Source: Acidobacteriota bacterium (GTDB lineage Bacteria > Acidobacteriota > Terriglobia > Terriglobales > Acidobacteriaceae). Taken from it: a stretch of DNA of 6,856 bases. Numbering within the stretch: position 1 is the stretch's first letter; each line of letters starts with the position of its first letter. A program made the position numbers and the translations under genes. The notes below the pieces were generated by a model, which was not told where the DNA came from, ran no database searches, and saw only the letters and a list, made by a program, of their open reading frames with translations. Shown here piece by piece: positions 1 to 5,867 of the stretch. The stretch is taken from positions 1 through 6,856 of the forward strand of contig JAJZDO010000800.1 in NCBI GenBank assembly GCA_021805955.1, read 5' to 3'.

Positions 1-971
1 TCCGGGTCGAAGCCCCAGCGCTCGATGCCCGTCCGAAAATCAACCTTGTATCGAAACCCAAGTTCCGCCTGTTTGGCCGTGTCGCCGCCACGCGCATGGA
101 CTCCAGCCGGCTTGTCCGACATCCCCTTCACTTCCGGGTTGTACCCTGCGACATTTGCCGCCATCCGCGCAAACTCGATAAAGCTCGTCAGTATTCCCGT
201 GGATAGATTCACCGCGCCGCCATCGTCAATCCGGTCAATGGTCGCCATCACTCCGTCAACGCAATCTTCAATGTGTATGAAGTCCCGCATCTGAGTTCCG
301 CTTCCCCACACATGCAGGACATCCGAACCCTTGTGATCGATCACCCGCTTGCAGATGCTGGGAAACGGATAGGCGTCGTCCTGGTCTTCCCCATACCCTG
401 AAAATGGCCGATAACATATCGATTTCAACCCATGCTTTTCGTATGCAAGCTGGGCCAGATACTCACAGGTCAGTTTTGCCCAGCCATAACTCATGTCCGG
501 CATGCCGATGTCATCGCCAAAAGAGATCATGTCCTCCCTCAGCAATACGAATCCATCCGCCCTCTGCAGCTTGACCGGGTAAGCGGCGCTGGAACTGAAA
601 CACGCTGTCTTTTTTGGGCGCGCTTCCTTGGCCCATTTCCAGTAGCTCGCATCGATGGACAGATCATCGGCAACCGCCAAAGGATTGTTTTCGATCATCA
701 GGCGGCCGCCCACCATGGCCGCAAGGTGAAACACGTAATCGAAATCCGTTTCAACGGATCGCGAAAACCAGGTGCGGCAGTCCTCCTTGTAGAAGTGAAA
801 GTTCGCATACTCGCGAGGATCAAACAACGGCCAGCCCTTATCCGGATCAATGCCGCCGGTGAACTCCGCCAGGGAATCCACCGCATGCACCTCGTCTCCA
901 CGGTCCAGAAGACGTTTCACCACATGCCGCCCGACAAACCCTGCCGCACCCGTAACCAGTATCTTGCTCAT
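1..971 (-). CDS. NAD(P)-dependent epimerase/dehydratase, extended SDR family (3' end cut by window)
   Basis: The visible 323 residues form an extended short-chain dehydrogenase that acts on a nucleotide-activated sugar in the cytoplasm. The N-terminal Rossmann motif is G8-A-A-G11-F-V-G14. A Ser cluster (126-128) precedes the catalytic pair Tyr162/Lys166 in SYGWAK. A sugar-nucleotide segment VWGSGTQMRDFIHIED lies at 221-236. The overall layout (HLAAMVGG at 82-89, SSAAYP near 127-132, VWGSGT) recalls GDP-L-fucose synthase and GDP-mannose 3,5-epimerase. However, the catalytic Cys of those enzymes aligns with Ala129, and their second acid/base (His or Lys) falls at Ala200/Tyr201, so a 4-epimerase, reductase or dehydratase role is more likely. 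The substrate cannot be named. The start ATG at 971 is preceded by GGAGG (982-986) with a 10-base spacer, 36 bases after the GT4 stop. Family members are usually 310-340 residues, so only a few C-terminal residues are missing. Family call sure; substrate unknown. Confidence 0.9.
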   Translation of the reverse strand, partial: MSKILVTGAAGFVGRHVVKRLLDRGDEVHAVDSLAEFTGGIDPDKGWPLFDPREYANFHFYKEDCRTWFSRSVETDFDYVFHLAAMVGGRLMIENNPLAVADDLSIDASYWKWAKEARPKKTACFSSSAAYPVKLQRADGFVLLREDMISFGDDIGMPDMSYGWAKLTCEYLAQLAYEKHGLKSICYRPFSGYGEDQDDAYPFPSICKRVIDHKGSDVLHVWGSGTQMRDFIHIEDCVDGVMATIDRIDDGGAVNLSTGILTSFIEFARMAANVAGYNPEVKGMSDKPAGVHARGGDTAKQAELGFRYKVDFRTGIERWGFDP

Positions 972-981
972 CCCTGTTTGG

Positions 982-986
982 CCTCC
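982..986 (-). promoter_or_regulatory. Shine-Dalgarno of the SDR gene
   Basis: GGAGG on the minus strand sits 10 bases before the ATG at 971, in the 36-base gap after the glycosyltransferase stop codon. It supports both the chosen start and independent ribosome loading within one transcript. An ATG just upstream of it on the same strand is out of frame and stops after six codons. Confidence 0.55.
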
Positions 987-1007
987 ATTCGATTCCAGAC
1001 AACAACC

Positions 1008-2204
1008 CTATCTCGCATCCCGAACAACCTTCACTTCCTCATTCGCCGCGAGCAGTTGAGACAGGGTTCTGTCCATGTTGACTTTCATGTCATACCTGTC
1101 GCGCAGATAGCTCTGCGCATTGCCCACCAGAAATTCCCCCAGCCCTTTTTCGGTAAGAATTCTGCGCACGCATTCCGTAAATGCAGCCGGCGTGTCCGCC
1201 ACAAGCACATGCACTCCGTCTTTGAAACCTGTGCCCTCAATGCCCATCGTCGTGCTCACCACAGGCACGCCGGCTTCCAGAGCCTGCACAACCTTGATCT
1301 TGATTCCCGCGCCGACAATCACCGGATTCACAAACACCGAAGCCTTCCGGTAAAGATCATCCAGCACGGCCGGATCCGCTTCCAGCGCGGCCTTCCTGTT
1401 GCGCTGGACCATCTCTTTCAGCCATGTGATTGATTGACCCGCAGTCCTTCCCGCCACCTGAAACGAATAACCTTCAATATCCAGCAGCCGGGAGTGTACA
1501 TTCTCCAGATACCACACCACCGAATCGGTGTTATGCGAAATCGTAAGTGAACCGATAAAGAGTGCTGTCGGCTCTCCGGAAACAAATGGGCGAAGATTTT
1601 CCGGACTTACATGGGTTGGCAGGAAATATGATTTGCTTTCGTCTTCGCGTTTCTTTCTCACATGTTCGGCGCGCTCGCTGTCGGAGATAAACCAGAGCAA
1701 GTTGCATTTCCGCAATACAACCGGCGAAAAGAGCCGGAACTTGAAAGATTCCGACAGAAAGTACGCCTTCCTGAGCCAGTTCTTCGATCCCTGTGCCAGC
1801 TCGCGAAAATACAGCACCTGTTCATTGTGGATGCGTAGAATCAGCTTCGAGCCACGAACTCCGGGATTCTTAAGAACCTCGGCAACATAGTCCGCTTCCA
1901 GAATAACGGCATCAAAGTCCCCGTCGAGCTTGATTTTCGCCAGCGCCGCTCTGCTCCGCACCTGAAATGGAATCCAGGACAGAAAACTTCCCAGGCTTTG
2001 GCTGCGCGAAACAATCCACAGATTGCCGACGTATCTCTTCACTTCATCGATGGATTCCTGCGCCGGTGTCTCTTTCACGCTCGCCAACAGATCGACACGG
2101 TATCCCATCTCAACCAGAATTCGTATCCGATTCCACATGTCCACCGCTGCGCCATGGGCCGGCGGGTATGGAAAATCGTTCGCCACAACCAGGATTTTTT
2201 TCAT
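1008..2204 (-). CDS. GT-B fold glycosyltransferase, family 4 (group 1)
   Basis: A 398-residue cytoplasmic or membrane-associated glycosyltransferase that would move a sugar from a nucleotide donor onto a growing surface polysaccharide. The N-terminal half opens with MKKILVVANDFPYPPAHGAA, the usual first strand and glycine-containing acceptor loop of family 4. The C-terminal donor-binding half starts near residue 213 (FIGSLTISHNTDSVVW). It holds VAGRT at 250-254 and the nucleotide-sugar segment GAGIKIKVVQALEAG at 298-312. The second Glu of the E-x7-E motif is Glu310, while the first is Lys302, as in a GT4 subgroup with a GAG-x-x-K pattern. There is no signal peptide or clear membrane span. I chose the ATG at 2204 because GGGGAAGG lies 8 bases upstream. 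An in-frame ATG at 2231 would add nine residues and overlap the upstream stop (ATGGTGA), but it has a poorer Shine-Dalgarno. It is the second gene of the apparent operon. Sugar and linkage are unknown. Confidence 0.92.
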   Translation of the reverse strand: MKKILVVANDFPYPPAHGAAVDMWNRIRILVEMGYRVDLLASVKETPAQESIDEVKRYVGNLWIVSRSQSLGSFLSWIPFQVRSRAALAKIKLDGDFDAVILEADYVAEVLKNPGVRGSKLILRIHNEQVLYFRELAQGSKNWLRKAYFLSESFKFRLFSPVVLRKCNLLWFISDSERAEHVRKKREDESKSYFLPTHVSPENLRPFVSGEPTALFIGSLTISHNTDSVVWYLENVHSRLLDIEGYSFQVAGRTAGQSITWLKEMVQRNRKAALEADPAVLDDLYRKASVFVNPVIVGAGIKIKVVQALEAGVPVVSTTMGIEGTGFKDGVHVLVADTPAAFTECVRRILTEKGLGEFLVGNAQSYLRDRYDMKVNMDRTLSQLLAANEEVKVVRDAR

Positions 2205-2212
2205 TCGCGATG

Positions 2213-2220
2213 CCTTCCCC
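2213..2220 (-). promoter_or_regulatory. Shine-Dalgarno deciding the GT4 start
   Basis: GGGGAAGG on the minus strand lies 8 bases before the ATG at 2204. It favours that start over the in-frame ATG at 2231, whose nearest AGGA is 13 bases away. The site lies just past the stop codon of the upstream glycosyltransferase (2225-2227), so the two genes could be translationally coupled. Confidence 0.5.
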
Positions 2221-2224
2221 AGAT

Positions 2225-3931
2225 TCACCATATCCGATACGCCGTCCTACGGATTCTAAACTCCATAAGTGCCAGCAGCAAATGAACACGGTTGCGCAGC
2301 CTGGTCCGGAGCGAGAGGGGCTTTCGACCCGTCGCCGTGGCTGAATGACGCCTGCTAAGCACCAGTGACTCGGGGATGTACAGCGCCTTATGGCCGGCAA
2401 GTGAGTTTCTCACGCCAATCCAAAGATCGTGCAGCACCGCGTATGCATGTGGCAAGGGAAGAAAATCGCCGATCACTTCCGCTCGAAACGCCATCGTGCA
2501 ACCTCCGAATCGGCTGCGAACCAGGTTTGCCCAAAGCCCTGCCTGAAACCCGCCGCGCCCGGTGAAGTACGAACTGGAAATCAGCGCTCCATTCTCATCA
2601 ATCAGCGCATTGTCCGTCGCAATCAAAGTAACTTCGGGATTGGACTTGAAAGCCTCCATCATCATCGAAACCTTGCGCGGATCCCACAGATCGTCCTGAT
2701 CACTCAGAAAAAGAATCCGGCCCGATGCCGCCCTGATTGCATCTTCAAACGTGCGCGATATTCCTTGATTGGCTTCATGTTGAATCAGCCTGACTCTAAC
2801 ATCTTTGAGAGAACGTACTTTCTCGCATGTATGATCCCGTGAGGCATCATCCACAACGATAACCTCGTCCTCATCGCTCAGTTGACTCAGGATCGACTGA
2901 AGTTGCGGGATGATATATTGTTCGCCGTTGTACGCCGCCATGCATACGGAGATGGAAGGCCGCATCCCGGAGAATTCGGCACTTTCCACGCCCCGCGCCG
3001 CATCCGCCGCGCGCCGCTCCATCTCCTTGCGCCATTCCCGGATTCGCTGCTCTCGCGAATGAAATATCCGTCGTCGCAGCGCCTCAAGGGTAAGTCCACG
3101 AATCGCGGGGTCGACAGCTTTTTTCCGCTGAAGCAATAAGCGGGCCATCAGGCGAAGCGTCAGAAAGGCCCGGCTTATGCGTCCCCGGTATAAGTCACTG
3201 AAGGCCGACTCGGCCTGCAAAAAGTTTCGGAAGCGTCCAGCTCCCATTCCTCCACTTTTTGAAAGAAGAGAAAGATCATGCTCCACCCGTATATCTTCGG
3301 TAACATATATTCTTCTTCCACATTGATGGAATTTCCGGAAAACATAGGCATCCTGATAGTCCAGCCAAAAGTACGGATCGAATCCCCCAATTTGCTTGAG
3401 CGCGCTCACTCGAAAAAGCGATGCCGAGTTAAGGGCATGAATCTCTCCTCTGACAAATCCGCTGCTCTCTCTCGACAGGTACTGGACTCCCCATGGCCGA
3501 ATCCTGACTGGTGAAAGCTGCCTGCCTGCCTGCTCCAGATGTGGAACAATTGCGGCCACTGACTCAACCGCATGCAGGCGCGCGACTATCGGTTGCAAGC
3601 GCAAAAGAAAGTCAGCAGGCAGCCGCGTGTCCTGGTCCAGCGTCAACATCCAGTCGCAGCCATCCTGCTGCGCCTGGCCGAGCGCGAAGTTATAAGCTCC
3701 CGCCAGACCATCGTTCCGTGATGCGCCTTTATAATGCACGCCGGGCGGCAACATATCCTGGATCTTTCCATCTGGCGCATTGTCATAGAGCAGGATATGG
3801 ATGCCTGGTCGCTGTTCTTTCAGGCAGGCGATTGCTGAACTCAGCGTCTGAAACGCGGCGGATTCGACAGGCGCTGTCTTGTACAGAACGATCACAGCCA
3901 GAATGCCGCCGTTCCTATCCTTTTCAGGCAT
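2225..3931 (-). CDS. Tandem two-domain family 2 glycosyltransferase (rhamnosyltransferase-like halves)
   Basis: The 568 residues hold two complete GT-A family 2 domains in one chain. Domain A (about 10-270) starts ILAVIVLYKTAPVES and carries the metal/nucleotide motif LDQD at 98-101, then GGFDPYFWLDYQDAY (182-196). This pattern is typical of O-antigen rhamnosyltransferases. A basic, helix-prone linker rich in Arg and Glu (about 270-320) follows. Domain B (about 325-545) starts ISVCMAAYNGEQYI and has VVDDAS at 360-364, SDQDDLW at 410-416 and HDLW at 501-504, so it too has the expected metal and base residues. Both halves therefore look active and could add two sugars in succession; donor and acceptor are inferred only. 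Single-domain relatives have about 300 residues, so this is a fusion. The start at 3931 has GGGGAG 7 bases upstream; in-frame ATGs at 3979 and 3946 lack a good ribosome site. It is the first gene of the minus-strand operon, 20 bases before the next start. Confidence 0.9.
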   Translation of the reverse strand: MPEKDRNGGILAVIVLYKTAPVESAAFQTLSSAIACLKEQRPGIHILLYDNAPDGKIQDMLPPGVHYKGASRNDGLAGAYNFALGQAQQDGCDWMLTLDQDTRLPADFLLRLQPIVARLHAVESVAAIVPHLEQAGRQLSPVRIRPWGVQYLSRESSGFVRGEIHALNSASLFRVSALKQIGGFDPYFWLDYQDAYVFRKFHQCGRRIYVTEDIRVEHDLSLLSKSGGMGAGRFRNFLQAESAFSDLYRGRISRAFLTLRLMARLLLQRKKAVDPAIRGLTLEALRRRIFHSREQRIREWRKEMERRAADAARGVESAEFSGMRPSISVCMAAYNGEQYIIPQLQSILSQLSDEDEVIVVDDASRDHTCEKVRSLKDVRVRLIQHEANQGISRTFEDAIRAASGRILFLSDQDDLWDPRKVSMMMEAFKSNPEVTLIATDNALIDENGALISSSYFTGRGGFQAGLWANLVRSRFGGCTMAFRAEVIGDFLPLPHAYAVLHDLWIGVRNSLAGHKALYIPESLVLSRRHSATATGRKPLSLRTRLRNRVHLLLALMEFRIRRTAYRIW

Positions 3932-3938
3932 GTCTCGT

Positions 3939-3955
3939 CTCCCCATGGCATGGGG
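3939..3955 (-). promoter_or_regulatory. Shine-Dalgarno inside a small hairpin before the tandem glycosyltransferase
   Basis: On the minus strand CCCCAT (3950-3955) pairs perfectly with ATGGGG (3941-3946) across a three-base loop. The last four G of the second arm form most of the Shine-Dalgarno GGGGAG (3939-3944), which sits 7 bases from the ATG at 3931. In mRNA the stem would partly hide the ribosome site of the first operon gene. The pairing is seen; any effect on translation is inference. The stem is only 6 bp, so it may be trivial. Confidence 0.4.
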
Positions 3956-4071
3956 TCTGTCGAAATCGGCAAAGTCCATCTGTCGGCGAAATTGTGCTAG
4001 AAGTTAGCTTCAAATCTCCACATCCCACAGAGGCCATATTCACAAATGATTCCGAACGAGCAGGACCATAT

Positions 4072-4093
4072 CCGATATTTCCGAGTTTATCGG
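4072..4093. promoter_or_regulatory. Possible operator: inverted repeat CCGATA-N10-TATCGG
   Basis: CCGATA at 4072-4077 is mirrored by TATCGG at 4088-4093, with the half-site centres 16 bases apart. It lies about 140 bases upstream of the glycosyltransferase start, within the AT-richer part of the gap. The repeat is exact, but six-base arms at this spacing can arise by chance, so the regulatory role is speculative. Confidence 0.2.
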
Positions 4094-4397
4094 TTGAAAC
4101 GCACGGCATGGATTGCATTGTCTTCCCATTTTATCTCTGCTCGACGGAGCGCGAAAGCGCCGAAAAATCGCCGGGCGCGATCCATCGGGCGCTGCCGCGT
4201 CAGCGTCTGGTCCGCAACAAGGACCGTCGTCGATCAGCCGACAAGCGCTTTCAGCCGGAACGACCCAACGAGTTGCGAGGTGGGCTTCAGGAGTCCAAAA
4301 GAACCGCCTGCGGGCGAAAACTGCCCTCATCACCACCGACCACTACCGACACCAGCCTCACAACCGCTGAACCGCGCGCCGCTGCCTGATGCAATGC

Positions 4398-4416
4398 CGC
4401 GTATAGTGAATATGCG
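4398..4416. promoter_or_regulatory. Possible operator/promoter ahead of the sugar permease
   Basis: CGCGTAT (4398-4404) and ATATGCG (4410-4416) form an inverted repeat with one mismatch around AGTGA. It overlaps TATAGT (4402-4407), which matches five of six bases of a -10 box. It lies about 130 bases before the permease start, where a repressor of a sugar-uptake gene could bind. No good -35 is visible, so this is a weak candidate. Confidence 0.25.
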
Positions 4417-4544
4417 TTTCCTTCCGCCCGATTTGCTGTCGCCACAGGCGAGCCGGTGCATGTACGATGGAGCGCAAGCCGGGGCTGTTTTTCTCCGGAC
4501 GGTTTTGTCTGGAATTCGATTCAGAAGGGAAGCACTCGCACCCG

Positions 4545-5792
4545 ATGTCTACTTCGCATGAGGCGCCCTCGGCGCAGCCCAGCTATCTTGGCCCGTTCAT
4601 CACGGTGACCGCGCTGTATTTTATCTTTGGCTTCATCACCAACCTCAACATGGCTCTGGTGCCGCATCTGCGCTCCATCTTCAGCCTGCCCTATGTGTTG
4701 GCGATGCTCGCCGAGTCGGCGTTTTTCCTCGCCTATTTCGTATTCTCCACGCCCACGGCGCGGCTCATCGAGTCCATCGGCTACAAGCGCACGATGGTCG
4801 TTTCGCTCTTCATACAGGTGGTTGGCTGCCTGCTCTTCGTTCCCGCCGCGCGCCTCGTCAGCTTCCCGTTGTTTCTCGTCGCCGTCTTTGTCGTCGGCGC
4901 CGGCGTAACGGCGTTGCAGACCTCGGCCAATCCCTACGTTGCCATTCTTGGCCCGGAGCGCAGCGCGCCGGCGCGGCTCACTCTGGCGCAGGCGCTGAAC
5001 TCGCTCGGCGGCAGCATCGCCCCGCTCATCGCCGGCGCATACATCCTGACCGATCCCTCGAAGATGGCCACGCCCGCCGCGATTGCCAATACAGTTCGCG
5101 GGCCGTACCTTGCGATTGCCGGCGGGCTGCTGATTCTTGGCTTTGCCGTGATGTTCATGCACCTGCCCGCAGTGCAGCAGACGCAGGCGTTTCGTCCGGC
5201 CAGGGAGGGGGATCCAATCCTCTCGCGCAGCATCTGGAGCTATCGCCACACGGTGCTCGGCGCGGTGGGCATTTTTCTTTACGTCGGCGTCGAGGTGGGC
5301 CTCGCGTCGATTGCCGTCAACTACTTCCATCAGCAAGGCGTTCCCAGCGAACACACGGCCTCGTTTCTGGTTTCGCTCTACTGGTTTGGCGCGCTGATTG
5401 GCCGACTGCTTGGCTCCTGGCTGCTCACGCGCTTTCAGTCCGGGCGTCTGCTCGGGCTGTTTGGCATTCTGGGCACAGGGATGGTGCTGGTCTCAATGTT
5501 TACGACGGGCCACATCGCCATTGGCTCGCTCGTGCTCTGCGGGTTCTTCAACTCGATCATGTTCCCGAATATCTTCGCGCTGGGGATTGTCGGCCTGGGG
5601 CCGCTGACGAGCAAAGGCTCGGGACTGATTATGACTGCGGTGGTGGGCGGAGCGGTGATTCCGCCGCTCATCGGCTGGGTGGCCGATCACGGCGGCATTC
5701 AGCATTCGTTCGTCATTCCGGCGTTCTGTTATCTGTTCATCGCCTGGTACGGGCTGATTGGATCGCGGCCACGCCGCACGATTTCCGGCTGA
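4545..5792 (+). CDS. Sugar permease of the FucP/GluP family (major facilitator superfamily)
   Basis: A 415-residue inner-membrane transporter with about 12 hydrophobic helices and a longer polar loop in the middle (about 208-233). It would import a monosaccharide such as L-fucose, glucose, galactose or an amino sugar. Family marks are clear: VTALYFIFGFITNLNMALVPHL (about 21-42, quoted in part), the loop GYKR (79-82), LQTSANPYVAILGPE (124-138) and RLTLAQALNSLG (144-155). Gln149 aligns with the conserved Gln159 of E. coli FucP. Unusually, the two acidic residues that drive proton coupling in FucP, Asp46 and Glu135, align with Met36 and Gln125 without gaps (constant offset of 10). The coupling mode is therefore uncertain. 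I chose ATG 4545 because it gives the usual short N-terminus; GAAGGGA lies upstream but 14 bases away. An in-frame ATG at 4467 would add 26 residues of non-family character. It precedes a phosphatase gene by 75 bases. Confidence 0.92.
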   Translation: MSTSHEAPSAQPSYLGPFITVTALYFIFGFITNLNMALVPHLRSIFSLPYVLAMLAESAFFLAYFVFSTPTARLIESIGYKRTMVVSLFIQVVGCLLFVPAARLVSFPLFLVAVFVVGAGVTALQTSANPYVAILGPERSAPARLTLAQALNSLGGSIAPLIAGAYILTDPSKMATPAAIANTVRGPYLAIAGGLLILGFAVMFMHLPAVQQTQAFRPAREGDPILSRSIWSYRHTVLGAVGIFLYVGVEVGLASIAVNYFHQQGVPSEHTASFLVSLYWFGALIGRLLGSWLLTRFQSGRLLGLFGILGTGMVLVSMFTTGHIAIGSLVLCGFFNSIMFPNIFALGIVGLGPLTSKGSGLIMTAVVGGAVIPPLIGWVADHGGIQHSFVIPAFCYLFIAWYGLIGSRPRRTISG

Positions 5793-5867
5793 ATCGCGAC
5801 GACGGTTTTACTTCAAGCCGCATGCAGCATCTGTTCCATCTCCCGACGGAGCCAACCACTGCCGCCC

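Larger units (their letters stand above)
3932..4544. other. Divergent intergenic region without a convincing gene
   Basis: About 610 bases separate the two divergent gene groups. Open frames crossing it on both strands give peptides rich in Arg, Pro and Ser with no recognisable motif or good ribosome site, and they run into the flanking genes in other frames, so I treat them as non-coding. The region must carry the promoters for both groups, but no clean -35/-10 pair is visible. Candidates are TAAAAT-like on the minus strand near 4128-4133 and TATAGT on the plus strand at 4402-4407, both without a good -35. A stretch at 4321-4372 is rich in C and poor in G (about half C, six G in 50 bases), as in Rho-loading sites. 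A GCGC-GAAA-GCGC mini-hairpin lies at 4149-4160. No tRNA or riboswitch was recognised. Confidence 0.6.

Noticed and set aside
432..1433. Open frame of 333 codons on the plus strand across the SDR and GT4 genes
   Set aside because: It spans two well-supported minus-strand genes, its product is His/Arg-rich without motifs, and it has no ribosome site.
2227..4077. Exact 13-base repeat ACCATATCCGATA at 2227-2239 and 4065-4077, flanking the tandem glycosyltransferase gene
   Set aside because: A 13-base match is near chance level for a window this size. One copy lies within coding sequence at a gene junction, and there are no other marks of a mobile element.
4149..4160. GCGC-GAAA-GCGC mini-hairpin as a possible terminator
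   Set aside because: The stem is only four base pairs, and no T-run follows it in either direction as a terminator would require.
3511..4389. Plus-strand open frame of 292 codons running from the tandem glycosyltransferase into the gap
   Set aside because: Its first half is antisense to a clear gene, and the part in the gap shows no recognisable domain or conserved-looking composition.
4046..4561. Plus-strand open frame of 171 codons in the gap
   Set aside because: Arg/Pro/Ser-rich with no motif or Shine-Dalgarno, and it overlaps the permease start. Possible but unsupported as a gene.
4521..5354. Open frame of 277 codons on the minus strand opposite the permease gene
   Set aside because: The translation is highly charged and low in complexity with no motif. 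The plus strand encodes an unmistakable 12-helix transporter.
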